DNA from: Zingiber officinale | Taxonomy: Eukaryota > Streptophyta > Magnoliopsida > Zingiberales > Zingiberaceae | Length of the DNA: 64,000 nt | Direction: 5' to 3' | Assembly (NCBI RefSeq): GCF_018446385.1 | Contig: NC_056004.1 | Span: 27,162,492 to 27,226,491 of the forward strand | Shown here: positions 23,842 to 35,009 of the stretch, piece after piece | Layout of the letters: each line of letters opens with the position of its first letter | How positions within the stretch are numbered: the first letter of the stretch is position 1 | Translations under genes and position numbers: made by a program | The notes under the pieces: model-generated | What the model was told of the DNA's origin: nothing | What the model saw: the letters and a program-made list of their open reading frames with translations, nothing else | The model's database searches: none

Positions 23842-23856
23842 CTGATGTGGATGCTC
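23842..23856 (-). repeat. Right terminal inverted repeat of the Harbinger element
   Basis: Reverse complement reads GAGCATCCACATCAG. It is followed directly by the TTA target duplication at 23857-23859, after which the SIRE-like element resumes. Confidence 0.9.
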
Positions 23857-23879
23857 TTAGTTTACTATGCTTGATTAGG

Positions 23880-24187
23880 CATTGAGATGAATTAAACTCA
23901 ACTCTATAACCCAAATCACATAGTTGACTAACACTTAGAAGATTAAAAGTTGTCTTTCACTAATAAAATATTTTTTATCATAAATTTTTCAGAAATTCTA
24001 ATATCTCCAATTCCTATAACTTTTAATTTACCACTATTACCAAAAGAAACGATACATTTACTTTTTTGTATAAATGATAAGAATTTTAATAAATCTTCCA
24101 TCATGTGCCTAGAGCATCCATTATCTATGAACCATGTTGTGTTGGTCTCTTGTGGCTGGCAAGAGAAGGTGAATTGCCCTGTACAAT
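23880..24187 (-). pseudogene. Protease region of the SIRE-like element
   Basis: The minus-strand frame near 24150-24110 reads TWFIDNGCSRHM, the copia protease segment (usually DSG). A downstream frame has CIVSFGNSGKLKVIGIG, the expected following block. The left part is cut off by the Harbinger insertion and the right part by the solo LTR at 24188. The sequence resumes at 27295 in register, which confirms that the two sides were once joined. Confidence 0.8.
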
Positions 24188-27100
24188 TGTAAAATATCGT
24201 AATAAAATAATAATAAAATAATAAATTTTAATAGACGAATAATCTTAACGAATTTTTTAGAAATTTTCCTAAATTTTTTCGGAGCTCGTATGACGAGTTT
24301 AAGAGGATGAATTTATGAGCTTAGGAAAAATCTGTTTGGAATATCCAAAAGTGGGAGTTGATTGAGGAATTAACTTAGATTTTAATTAATTAAACCTAAG
24401 TTATATATTTACCCTAATCTCATATGATTCTCCCGATTTCCTCTCCCTTCTCCTCTCTCTCGCGACGCCGAGCCACCGCTAACTCTCACCCCTCTTCTCC
24501 ACCGTGATTTCTCTTCCTCTCATCTCGATTCCTCATTTTTTCCCCTTTCTCCGCCCGACCCCTTGCCCTCTCCCTCTCATTGTGTCGCCTCTGCCCAGCA
24601 CTGTCGATGTCGCCCGATGCCGCATTGCCCGGCGGGCACCGCCTGACGCCATGCCGCCCGACGGACGCCGAGCCACTGTGTCACTTATCCTGGCCGCTTC
24701 GCCATTGCAGGAAGGGAGGAGCCGACACGAGGAAGAGTGGTGACTTCGTTCCCTCTCTGCCGCGAGAAGTCGCAACACATCTCATCACCCCTCTCTATTC
24801 GCCTTGTGTCGTCACTGACCTCCATGGCCAGAAGTCGGCCGCCAACGACCTTGCCACTCCGACCGCAAGACACTAGCACCCCACTCCTATGCACCGCCAC
24901 ATCCTCTTCTTCCCGGTAGCCAAGCTTTTGGTCGCGCCCCATAGCCGTTATTGAGCCACCTCCTTCCGATCCGACACCACTGTTCCCTCTTGTTGCGGTA
25001 CTCTCTCTAGATTTGGAGAAGAGGGGAGCTCTAATTCCACCATAGTAGCATTTGGATTTCCGATGGAGAGGAAGCTACAGATCTAGATTAAGGTAAGGCA
25101 TGTTAGTCTCATATTGGTAGCTATCCAAATTCTGGTATTAGGAGGTTTTGATTTGTTTCTTGCAGCTATCTTCACACGTTGATCCAAGCTCCTTGCTAAT
25201 TGACGACATTGATCGGAAGGTTTACCGACAGTCTAGGAAGCAGAAAAAAGATCATAGCCACCATTGCAGCAGTAGACTTCGACAACGTGAATATTTCTAT
25301 GGCGTTACATTATCGCAAGCCATCCCTCCAGTCATGAACTATTAGCAAACGTCATTAGATTGTGGTGAATACGGAGGATTGAGACTTGGATCGATACAAT
25401 GCTGATTTGTAGTTAATGGAAATGACTTGAGTTAAATCTAATTGGAGTAATGAATTTGGTTAATTATTAGATCCAGTGGTTAGTAATTGATCATGATGTA
25501 AATGGGTATGATGGATCCAATTAGGGTTTGCTAATTGGGTTGGATTGATTAGGTTAATCTAAATTATGGTTTTCTAACCGGATTAGGATTAGGTTTATCT
25601 AGTTGGTTTATAATAGAACTTAGTTATATTATATATTCTGTGTTGCAGGATATTGGTTCGAGACAAGCGTCTCAACATGGGATTATTTAATACAATCAAC
25701 AGATAAAGACAGGTACCTTTGACTTATCTCTTTTGATATTGTCATTTTGATATGCGTAGTAGGTTATATCTAGTAGTAATGATTATATTTATATATGCCT
25801 TGGTATGTCACTACTTGATACTCGTAGTATGCCCTTATTGTTGTCTGCTCTGCATTATTGCTTATGCTCTCTTGATTCTTGCATTATATACTTGCGTAGT
25901 GACATACAATACATTACCGAATACAGGTCTTGATACTAGATATACTTGGCATGTGTACCTAGGTTTATTACTTGGCATGTGTACATAGATTTATTACTTG
26001 GCATGTGTACCTAGGTTTATTACTTGACATGTATACCTAGGTTTACTATTTGACATGTGTACCTAGATCATTGTTATGAACTCGATTTTCCTTTTGGTAT
26101 ACATTATAAGGAGGCTGGTATTTTCAGGAGTTACATGCTTTAGTGTCATGCACCATTTTGCATGATTGCATGCTGAGTGATTGTCGGCCCCATTGTTATT
26201 GAGCATATCGCCAGTTACTTGATTTGCACACACAATCACTCATGAGTTAGTGGTATATCGAGCAGGATGTGTGCAGTTTGCTCTGTCAAGGCTCCGCTGG
26301 TCAACTCATGGGTAGTGTGACTGTAGCGTGGTGGCGGGCAGAGATCCCTCCTCTCGACTATAACACAGGGAGATGACTATGTTGGGGTAGGAGGATAGGT
26401 GTACTCCGACAGCATCCTGTCCACTCGATCAGTCAGGAGTAGTGATGACAGAGTGTACAGTTGTCATAGCCTTACCCACTCGGCCTCACCATCGCGTGTG
26501 AGGTGGCTGAATGACGTCAGGGGTGACCATGTCATTTGCATCATATGCATGGATTATATTTATTATTTGTGATTGCTGCATTTTGGTGGTTGCATATGTT
26601 GGACATGCATTCAGGAGACATTATATATTTGGTCTGATGACCCTACATATGTTGATGAGGTTTACACCCTTGTGTTAGGATAGGAGGCCCTGGTGAGTAT
26701 AGTTCTTCTGTTGTTTAGTTTTACATTACCTTTTATTATTCAGAAGACTGTACTACATGATTATTACTGGTAGTTATATTTTACTATGCATGTCTGCTCG
26801 ATACCCGTTGAGTATGTTATACTCACTACCCCTATTTCTTTTCTTGTTGTTTTCAGATTAGCACATTGATATGTCGTGTCACTTGGAGAATCCTGTCTGC
26901 CAGTTCCACGTCACATCCGAAGACTGTTTCCGGTGTTAGCTCTCCTTTACTTGTTTTACGTTTTTGTTGGACTTGGTGTTGTATAAATTTGACTTTATTC
27001 TTTTGAGTTTGCTTTGTAGAGTTGTATTTGTTTTGTTGTGGTTGTGTAAGCCTAGCCGGCTAGCAGTCTTTATTTTTAGTTTGTGTGGACTTTTCTTTCA

Positions 27101-27289
27101 TTTTTTCGCTGTGTTTTTAGTACAGTCGTGTGCGCTGTTTAATATATATAACTACTTGATTGTGTATATTCCAATCGTGTGGGTTGATGTATATATGACT
27201 TGTGGATGTATATGTGATTCAGATTTTCACCGGTACAGGGGAGATGCTATCGAATTTTCCTCTGACAGGAACTTCTCTGGGGTGTGACA
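24188..27289 (+). mobile_element. 3.1-kb solo LTR, Ty3 Tekay/Del-like
   Basis: It begins TGTAAAATATC and ends GGGGTGTGACA, with a perfect 5-bp target duplication ACAAT at 24183-24187 and 27290-27294. No primer site, gag or pol lies inside, so it is a solo LTR left by recombination. Length, end sequence and a middle block around 26260-26540 suit the Tekay/Del lineage of Ty3 elements (from memory). A GC-rich stretch at about 24440-24960 leaves open frames without domains. Confidence 0.88.
25944..26070 (+). repeat. 26-bp tandem repeat inside the solo LTR
   Basis: About five copies of ACTTGGCATGTGTACCTAGG plus a short TTTATT linker, with increasing divergence to the right. Confidence 0.85.
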
Positions 27290-27294
27290 ACAAT

Positions 27295-27336
27295 AAAAAT
27301 AAACACCTTTCTCGACTTTGGAAATAATAAACCACT
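27295..27336 (-). pseudogene. Short piece of the SIRE-like element between two insertions
   Basis: The minus strand reads KGVYFYCTGQFTFSC across the removed solo LTR, joining in frame to the protease region. This is the remaining gag-to-protease linker. Confidence 0.55.
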
Positions 27337-28148
27337 TGTACAAAAGAATTAAAAAACTAATTAAAAAGAGAAAGAAGAGACAGATCTTTACTTGGTTTAC
27401 AATTAAGGAATTGCTATTCTAAGACGTTGAAAGCTCACTATCAAATCTCCTTCAGGCGGAAAAGCTTCTTACAGCAGTTAAAGTATTCGATTACACAATC
27501 AAATAGAGAGAGAATCATTTACAAGTGTTGTGTTTAGCTAATGGAATCAGGGCTATATTTATAACTCTGATTCGGGCACTTGGGCTTGGATAAAACTTTA
27601 TCCATATCACAACGGATCGCAATAGCTAGCGACTCGATAAAGTTTCTGGTTCGACACCTGGACTGGGCTGAACTAGCCTCGACTAGGGAGTGAGCCCGGG
27701 GCGCCCTGGCTACCCCGAGGGGTCCGGGCACCTGGACCGGGTCCGGGCACCTGGACTAGGTCCGGGCGCCTAGACCAGAGTCAACTCGATGTTGACCTTT
27801 GGAACAGGTCTTCCGCTCGGGCTCTGCTCGCTTAGATGATTTCGATCATCCGGAATAGGGCTCACCCGAACCCATTTTTTGGCCTTTTTCAGCAACCTTC
27901 CACTCTGACTTCTTATCCCTCGGAACCATTGTAGAACCATTGCGCGCTTCTTTCTCATTTGCTAGCGTACTCTTCTACAGCGTTTCATCTCTCGGATGCA
28001 CTAAGTCCATCGACTCTCTCCCGTGTCATCGTTCTTCCTAGCTATGTCTTTCGCTCAACCTCCTATGCTCCTAAGTTCCTGCACATTCAAACACAGGGCA
28101 TCAAAACATAACAGACCTAACTTGGTTGATTATATCAAAACTACCACA
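27337..28148 (-). mobile_element. SIRE-type LTR, solo or truncated
   Basis: The minus strand aligns with the gag-only element's LTR: both have GTGGTAGTTTTGAT near the start followed by ATCAACCAAGTT, then GTGAGCCCTATTCC further in. The middle carries repeats of GGTCCGGGCGCC type (about 27690-27780). It lies in the gag-protease gap of the SIRE-like element. The edges are imprecise and I find no clean target duplication. A purine-rich GAGGGGGAGCATCC beside it (minus strand, about 28155-28170) could be a purine tract, so a truncated element is possible. Confidence 0.7.
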
Positions 28149-28200
28149 AGGTACTTATAGGATGCTCCCCCTCGACGCATGCTTGTTCAAACACGATGAA

Positions 28201-28768
28201 CTAAATGTTTTGGTACCCAAATTTTGGGTTCGGTAACATCAACAACACATTGTTTGGTACCCAAGCTTGCACAATTTTAACCCTTGAAACATGGTTTCTA
28301 CTAATTAAAGACATGAATTTGACTTCTTTATGCTGTGATTCAAACCCTAAGTCCGCTTTGTTATAAAACCCCTTTTGAGCTCCTAGAATCATCTTTAAAT
28401 ATTTTGAGTTTAAAGTAAACTTTACTAAAGCACTTATAAGATCGTCGACTTGTAATTTTTAAGATGCATTCTCATCCTTAAGCTTATCAAATTCATTCAT
28501 GTCATTTTCATGATGCATGCAAGTTTAATTCACATGGTACAATTTCATTCTTAAATGATTTTAATTCATTTTGTATCTTTCTAACCTTATCTTTTGATTT
28601 TGCTAGAGCATTAGTTAAACATGCAATAGTGGCATACATCTTATCAACCTTGGGAGAGATTACCTTGTTATCACTAGATGATGACTCACTTGAAGATTTC
28701 ACATCCTCCTCATGACTATCTTCCCCTTCGCTATCTGATGTGTGTAGATTATATACACTTTTATGCAT
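28201..28768 (-). pseudogene. C-terminal Gag piece of the SIRE-like element
   Basis: The first frame (28768-28508) is acidic and serine-rich (TSDSEGEDSHEEDVK) followed by a coiled coil (LTNALAKSKDKVRKIQNEL). A second frame (28392-28201) ends with VQAWVPNN, like the WVPKSVL end of the Gag at 19876. Together these are the C-terminal half of a SIRE Gag; the N-terminal half lies at 31441-32542, beyond an inserted LTR. Confidence 0.75.
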
Positions 28769-28974
28769 GTTTTAACGCACATCTATTTATATTTTATAAA
28801 CATAATTTATGTTTATTGCACTCTATTTTATTGTAATATCATATTTTCACTTTTTTTTGTGGAGATCTGCTGTTTATGTGTCTTCTTATTGACAGGATGA
28901 TATTTGGAGCGAAAATGACATTGATAGACAATTTAGAGAGCAAACAAAGACAAAGGGGGGCTTGGCTTTGTGGA

Positions 28975-29275
28975 ATCCACACTGTCGTGCCACTTACCAG
29001 AGGAGAAGATGACCCCGATCATGTGGATTCCACACTGCCATACAATGAAGTAGAGAAAAAGATAACCCTAACCATGTGGATTTCCAGAGGCAAAGCAAAC
29101 TCTGGCCGTGTAGATCCACACGGCCGTATGGATTTTTCTAGACCGGGAGCCGACCTTGGCCGTGTGAACCCACACGGTCGTGCCACCAGACTAGACTGTC
29201 ACCGTGTGGTTTCACACGACCGTGCCACTGGACCAGACTGTGGTCGTGTGGTTTCACACGGCCGTGGCACAAGCC
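28975..29275 (+). repeat. Palindromic CACACGGCCGTG repeat cluster
   Basis: At least five diverged copies of a unit of the form GGCCGTGTGNNNCCACACGG are spaced 40-60 bases apart, just upstream of the TATA word of this LTR. Confidence 0.75.
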
Positions 29276-29802
29276 TTGTTAGGCTCGTGCCCTGCACTAT
29301 ATAAATAGCTTTTCTCCCCTTTGCATGAATCTTGGGATCTTTGATCCATCTTGGATTTTGGGGAAGAGTTCTCCCCCTCGAGGGAGCCCCAGGCTTTATC
29401 CTCGCCAATCTTCACCGATCCGTCCACTTCCGGAGCAAGGGAACACCTCCAAGGACATTACGCTTCAAGGATAAGCATTCTCTTATTTCTCAATCCATGT
29501 TTTGAGTTGTAAATGCTATATTTATCATCTTTTGGTTGTATCTGTCTTGTAATCGAGTAGATCTCTAGATCTAGGATATAGGAAGTAGTTATGTTGTGAT
29601 GTTGATGTATGAACTTATATCTGAATATTTTCCTATGTAATGATGTGTTTACTACTTGTTCTATGTGTTATGCCTTTTATATATTTGACAAAATGTGTGA
29701 ATGATATAAACATGTAGATATGAGAGGTTTGTATCTATGTTAAGGTTAGTATTAAACTGGATAACCGGGGGATCCTTAGTGACAGAGGATACTCATTCAA
29801 CT

Positions 29803-30841
29803 CAGAGTTGTCAAACGGGCCGACTCATAGTGGGGCGGGTCGGCCCGTGGTGGGCCGACCATTTGGCGGGGCGGGGCGGGCCGACCCGTCTACTTGGTGG
29901 GTTAGAAAATCTCCAACCCAACCCAATTAAAAGCAGGTTGTGGGTTAGGCAGACCAACCCACGGGCCCATAAAAATTTTAAAAAAATTAAAGAAAAAATT
30001 CATATCTTCAACGTTTTATTTCGAAAAGATTTTATCAATCAAAAATATATCCAAAAATAGATATTTTAAATGTAAATGGGCACAAACGAGTACACTTATT
30101 CGATGAAAAGTATCATGTGGCTTATTTTTCTTATCATATTTTATTACATTTTATTGCTTTATCATGGAAAATAAATCGAGACCCTCAACCTTGTGATCAG
30201 AGCTATCGTTTCTTAAAGGACATTGATGTTTTTATTTTTACGAGTTGAAGTGGATATGACATGAGATTTTTCCGAAGATAAAACTTTAATTTTTTTTTAT
30301 AATTTATACATACAACACATTTGACTATTTCATTCATGTCCTTCCAACACTGAATGAGGCATTAAAGCAAAGACTGAGGCTGCAACAGGTAAAATTTTAA
30401 AACTCGATGAAGCATACAACATTGGACTACATAATGTACCTTTCAACCCATCATTCTTTATGCTTCCCCAACAACAGTCGGTCCACCTCCAAGCTATCCA
30501 GTTAAGACCGTCCTTGTTCGACCAACCACAGTCTGGTGTTGCAAACTAGCAAATGCTTCAACAACTTAAAGACCATCCCGAATTGCTCCACAACAAGATC
30601 GCCTTGGAAGGCTTCAGGGGTTGGATATCAACAAAGGTTCCCAACACACAAAATCTAAGAGTTCCATAGTTTCTCAACTCGCCGACCAACCCAAGCCCGT
30701 CGCCGGCCAACCCGCGCGGGTCGCGGGCCTAGGCGGGGTGGCCCGCAATGGGCTTGGGTTGATAAAATTTCAATCCAACCCACTTAAATTATTTGGCGGA
30801 GAGAGCCAACCCGACATGCCCAACCCAAATTGACGACTCTA
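29803..30841. mobile_element. Non-autonomous hAT element
   Basis: The ends CAGAGTTGTCAA (left) and TTGACGACTCT (right) form terminal inverted repeats. Inside them the GC-rich words GGGCGGGTCGGCCC and CGCGGGCCTAGGC mirror each other. The flanks ATTCAACT (29795-29802) and ATTCAACC (30842-30849) form an 8-bp target duplication with one mismatch, the hAT size. At 1039 bp with no transposase it cannot move by itself. Confidence 0.85.
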
Positions 30842-31440
30842 ATTCAACCAGACATATTATGCCTTTAGTGATATAGGGCATCGATACTTACCCACTTTCT
30901 AAAGTCAAAAGATCTTAACATAGAAACTAATTCTTGTTAGGGCATTCTAATTGAAGTGGATACTCCGGTGCTATCATTAGGAAATGGCTGTGCAATCTAG
31001 GAACGTATAACTGGGGGGGTCTTAGTAACAGAGATTCCCTCTTAACTCGACTTCCTAAGTTACCTCTCTAGTTAATGGTGTTAGAACTTGAATCGACTCT
31101 CCGGTGCAACCTACACGAGGGTTGTGCTAGGCTTTAATTAGAATCCCTATACAAGTGTAAGTATGAAGTTAGGTAGATGAACAATGTATAGGGACATTAA
31201 CTAGTATCATAATAAAATCGAAATTCTAGTATCTATCATCCATCCCCTTCCAAGATCATCTCTTATTCTTTCTCTCTCTCCTTCTCCTTAATCTTTCTCT
31301 TACTCTCTCTTTTCCAACCAGCCTTTCATTTGTCTAGATAATTCACCGTACGAAGTTAACTAGTGCTTAATCAACAATCCATGTGGGATCAATATTTTTA
31401 TTACTGACGACTTAGTCGTACACTTGCGGTAACATAACAC

Positions 31441-32542
31441 TATCTTCCACATGGTTGAAGGCCATAAGTGTCACGTGCCTTGAGCTTTTCCTTTCATCTT
31501 CTCCCAATGAGCTTAAAGATGATTCATCCCATGTGACTTTCAAAGCCTTGTTTTTTTTCTTAATCTTTTATTCTTGCTTCTTCAATTTTGGACACTCCGT
31601 TTTGTAGTGCCCATTTTTCTTGCATTCATAGCAAATTACATCAATTTTAAACTTTGAATTCATAAGAAGTTTACCTTTTTTTTCATCATTGAAGATCTTC
31701 TTGACATGCTTCTTGTCAAACTTCCTTGAGCGTCTCATCATCTTCCGGACAAAATTTTCCATTTCACTTGACAATTGATTCTCATCACTATGATTATCAC
31801 TATCACTATCTTGCTCGGATTCGGAAGAGATCTCTTCCTTCTTCTCCATTTTTTCTTTGTGCTTCTTCTTGCTTTTTTTTACTTGCAATCAATGTTATAC
31901 CTTTCTCTTTATGACTTGCATTAGATTACTTATGCAATTTAAGTTTACAAAATAATTCATCTAACTTTACCATTGACTAGTCTCTTAAAACCTTATATGC
32001 ATCTATCATTAATGACGATAATGAGTTTCTTGAGATGGATTTTAGTGCATACCTTATAAGATCTTGATTCTCCACACTTTCTCCAACTGAATGGAGACCA
32101 TTTAGGAGTTCCTTGAATCTCTCATGTAATGAACTAACCGTTTCTCTATCTTTCATTGTGAAATTCTGCAGTTGGTTTATTAGAAGATCTCTCTTCGTAA
32201 TTCTTGAATCCTTGGTGTCTTCATTTAGCTTAATAAGTTTGTCCCATAAATCTTTGGCACTTTGAATGGTCCAATCTTGTTGAGTTGTTCCAAGCTCAAT
32301 CGACATTGAAGAGTCACGATCGCCTTGGCATTAGTTTGAGCCTTCATTTTTTGTTCAATAGTCCATTTTGAGGATTCAGTCACTTTTCCATCCTCCATTG
32401 GTTCCATGAATCCTTTTGTGATTGAGAACCACATGTCAATTTCGGTCATGAAATAGTGCTCCATGTGGCTCTTCCAGTAAGCAAAGTTATTGCCTTCGAA
32501 GAATGATGGTCGAGAAGTGTTGTGTCCCTCTTTCAATGACAT
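31441..32542 (-). pseudogene. N-terminal Gag of the SIRE-like element
   Basis: It starts at the ATG at 32542, about 55 bases after the primer site. The copia gag domain (RPSFFEGNNFAYWKSHMEHY, then SAKDLWDKLIKLNED) is split by a frameshift near 32305. Stops follow near 31979. A later frame has a lysine- and glutamate-rich stretch and the CCHC knuckle CYECKKNGHYKTEC at about 31620-31580. The part to 31441 (KVTWDESS) matches the segment after the knuckle in the Gag at 18431-19876. It ends at the inserted LTR. Confidence 0.88.
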
Positions 32543-32595
32543 CTTGTAGTTATAAACTTGTGCTTCCTTGGATGGGAGTCCTCAAAAGCTACTAA

Positions 32596-32607
32596 GCTCT
32601 GATACCA
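32596..32607 (-). other. Primer binding site for tRNA-Met of the SIRE-like element
   Basis: The minus strand reads TGGTATCAGAGC, two bases from the LTR border at 32610. This is the common primer site of plant copia elements. Confidence 0.92.
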
Positions 32608-32609
32608 CT

Positions 32610-34087
32610 TGTTAAGACCAATTGAGCTAGAAGGAGGGGGGAATAGCTTGCTTCGATTTCTTGATCTTCTTAGTTGCACAGCAGAAGCTTAAAAATAATG
32701 CTAATTCCTTGTGTTTACTTGATATCTACCTCCTTGAGATGACTAATCTAAGGATTCACACCACGATCACAACATCCACTATGAAACTTTTCCTTCTTGG
32801 AACAACACCGAGGTGGAGAAACCTTACATGGTTTACAACTCTCTCTCACATGAAATAGCTCACAAGGACGAAGAAGAGAAGAGATTAGGATTTTGGTGCA
32901 GCTTCTTCTTCTTTGAGTAGCTTGAGGATGTAACAATGATGAGAGCTTGAACACTTGAACTTAAGCACTTGGAGCAATATAACAGTTCTTCTTCTTTGTG
33001 TTAGAATCACCCCTTTTGAATGCTTCAAAATCTAGTTGTTTCTCAGCTTTTGTCGCCTCTAATTGATTAGAAGGAAATGTTAATCGATTACGAATTTTCT
33101 AACTTTTTCGTTGAATTGTCATTGATTTCGGATCAATAACTAAAATTACTCTATTTTGAATCTTAATTGATTGGTGTGAGTCTTCAATCAATTAGTATCC
33201 TTAATCGATTGAGCAATCAATTTGGCACCATTCTTTTTCTCACGAAGAAAGCCTTCTAATTGACTGAACCAATCAATTGGTCATGTCTAATCAATTAGCC
33301 AATCGATTTGACAACTTTTTGTGAGTTCACAGATAGCCTTTAATCAATTACACCAATTGATTAGGCTAATGCCTAATTGATTGTTTAATTGATTAGACAA
33401 TCCTTCTATGCGTTGTAGAAAACCCTTAATCGATTGCACCAATTGATTAGGATAGTCCTAATCAATTGGACAATCGATTTGGCACATCTTCTGTGAGTCA
33501 CAGAAAGTCCCTGATCGATTGCACCAATCGATCAGAAACACTCTATGCATCACAGAGTTCTAATAGATTGCACCAATCGATTAGACTTATGCTTAATCGA
33601 TTAGTTAATCAATTTGGGACCATTGAGTGTTTGCGATAATCAGTTACTAATCTACTGATAAATACATCAACCAATTTCAATTAATTACCTCATGCCATAA
33701 ACATCCTATTCCCTGGACTTTGTGCTTGGAGTCTCTTCATCTCTGAGTCTTCGTCTACCCTAGCATCCAATTTGCTTGGGTTCCTACCTTTGCCAAGAAT
33801 CCGGCCTTTGACCTTCTTGAACTTCTCTTGCCTTACATCTGGTATTCCAACCTACAAGGACTTCTTCTTGCCAAAAACTTGATCCTTGACATTCTTGGAC
33901 TTTTGTTGTCTTGCATCCGGTCTTCCAACTTGCAAGAACTTCATCTTGCCAAAAATTCAATCCTTGAACTTCTTGGACTTCTCTTATCTCGCAAACTTGT
34001 AACTCAAGTTAGATTCAATGTATTAACCTAAACTTAAATAATTATAAATCATTGAAACTTCTCATCTAGGACATGATTGCACCAATA
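32610..34087 (-). repeat. 5' LTR of the SIRE-like element
   Basis: 1.48 kb, homologous to 3707-5144. The internal border is TGTTAAGACC at 32610. The outer border is at ACCAATA (34087), with CA mutated to TA, followed by the target duplication ATTTC. The segment 33050-33670 carries the same dense AATCGATTG/AATCAATTG clusters as the other LTR. Confidence 0.9.
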
Positions 34088-34092
34088 ATTTC

Positions 34093-34400
34093 AAGTCCGG
34101 TGAGTTTACGAAACTGTAAGGAGTCCAACGATACTCTCTATTACTTATCTTATCTTGGCATCTCTAACGGTGTTATAATATTATGCTAACTTTCAATTTA
34201 AATGTAGTCATGATTTCTGAGAAATTGGGGTCATGTTGACCCTAATTTGGATTAGGCCATACCTATCTTGGCATCTCTAACGGTGTTATAATATTATGCT
34301 AAGTTTCAATTTAAATGTAGTCATGATTTTTGAGAAATTGGGGTCATGTTGACCCTAATTTGGATTAGACCATACCTACGATCGTATGAATTATCATCAT
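34093..34400 (-). mobile_element. Right piece of the outer LTR, with a 113-bp tandem duplication
   Basis: This continues the LTR that was cut at 3706. Its sequence resembles 3480-3700 (both contain ATTATGCTAACTTTC-like and GAGAAATT-like words), so the LTR holds internal repeats. From 34151 to about 34376 a unit starting TATCTTGGCATCTCTAACGG is directly repeated with period 113. The right border of the LTR is not certain. Confidence 0.55.
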
Positions 34401-34464
34401 CAATAATACTAATGTAATTAAATTAAAAATCAACCTAACTTTAAAATTAATATTATAATAGTTA

Positions 34465-34690
34465 TTGCATATTGTGGCAAAAGGTGAATACGTTCGCCCC
34501 TAGCGCTCCCGCCAACCCGTTTCAGGGCCAACACGAAGGAGGTAAATCACGAGCGGCTACTAGCCTTTGGAATAGTGACTAGCACATAAGGGAGGTATTT
34601 ACCTCGGGTTTACCGAGATTCGAACCCCAGACAATCATTATGACAACACCTCATGTGCTAACCACTAAACTCATCCGATGAGATATTTTA
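34465..34690 (-). mobile_element. tRNA-derived SINE-like repeat
   Basis: On the minus strand a box A-like segment TTTAGTGGTTAGCAC (about 34668-34654) and a box B GGTTCGAATCT (34626-34616) have spacing like a tRNA-derived polymerase III promoter. A body with short self-complementary words follows (GGTAAATACCTCC). No tRNA cloverleaf with a CCA-compatible end is apparent, so this is a SINE and not a tRNA gene. Borders are approximate. Confidence 0.6.
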
Positions 34691-34831
34691 AGCATATTAG
34701 ACATATAAGAGGTTTATTATGGTATGTACTTTTTAATTTATTTTAATGATGGATAGAAAATTTTTTAGAATTAGACTAGCTAATTTTAAAAATACCTATT
34801 AACTGACATTATCATATGAGACGTTGCATAG

Positions 34832-34862
34832 AGGAGTGAGGAGTGAGGAGTGAGGAGTAGAG
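34832..34862 (+). repeat. Short (GAGGAGT)n tandem repeat
   Basis: Four successive copies of GAGGAGT. The rest of 34690-35000 shows nothing. Confidence 0.8.
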
Positions 34863-35009
34863 GATAGAGCCAATTGGTTGCATAGAATAAAAAAAACACT
34901 TTTGAGCTTTTTCAAATTTTAGAACACTTTTGGGCATTGGAAACTCTGGGCGCGCCCAGCAATTCCCGTATTTAATTTATACATTTTAAAATCGATAAAT
35001 TAGGAAAAA

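Larger units (their letters stand above)
10452..23856. mobile_element. PIF/Harbinger DNA transposon, interrupted by two retroelements
   Basis: Terminal inverted repeats GAGCATCCATATCAG (10452-10466) and GAGCATCCACATCAG (minus strand of 23842-23856) are flanked by the target duplication TTA (10449-10451, 23857-23859), the 3-bp class used by PIF/Harbinger. The element carries both expected genes in opposite directions: a DDE transposase (16025-17400, plus) and a Myb/SANT-like partner (22689-21691, minus). Removing the copia and gag-only inserts leaves about 4.07 kb. It sits inside the integrase/pre-integrase region of the SIRE-like element. Both genes have small lesions, so it is probably no longer autonomous. 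Confidence 0.92.
28769..31438 (+). mobile_element. LTR-type insertion (probably solo) in the SIRE gag
   Basis: It interrupts Gag between 28768 and 31441. The plus strand starts TGTTTTAACGCAC and ends GCGGTAACATAACA. A TATA word (CACTATATAAATAG) at about 29295 indicates plus orientation. Without its hAT insert it is about 1.6 kb and has no primer site or coding domain, so it is most simply a solo LTR. The ending resembles Ty3-type LTRs that carry a CGCAAGTGTACGAC-like segment near one end. No clean target duplication is visible, so the borders are approximate. Confidence 0.6.
3707..34087 (-). mobile_element. SIRE-like Ty1/copia retrotransposon, heavily interrupted
   Basis: The element is bounded by related LTRs (3707-5144 and 32610-34087), each ending in TG/CA-type borders, and by a perfect 5-bp target duplication ATTTC (3702-3706, 34088-34092). 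The primer site for tRNA-Met lies at 32596-32607. In minus-strand order the remains are gag (32542 down to 31441, then 28768-28201), protease (about 24187-23880), pre-integrase and integrase (10405-9490), RT/RNase H (9200-8449) and a third ORF after pol (about 7000-5660). Gag-protease-integrase-RT order is copia; the extra ORF and long LTRs point to the SIRE/Maximus lineage. Subtracting later insertions leaves about 10.4 kb. All genes are broken. Confidence 0.85.

Noticed and set aside
24504-24942. Overlapping ORFs of 79-98 codons
   Set aside because: GC-rich block inside the solo LTR, no domain, open on both strands.
34616-34626. Possible tRNA gene by box B
   Set aside because: No acceptor stem or anticodon arm forms; fits a SINE better.
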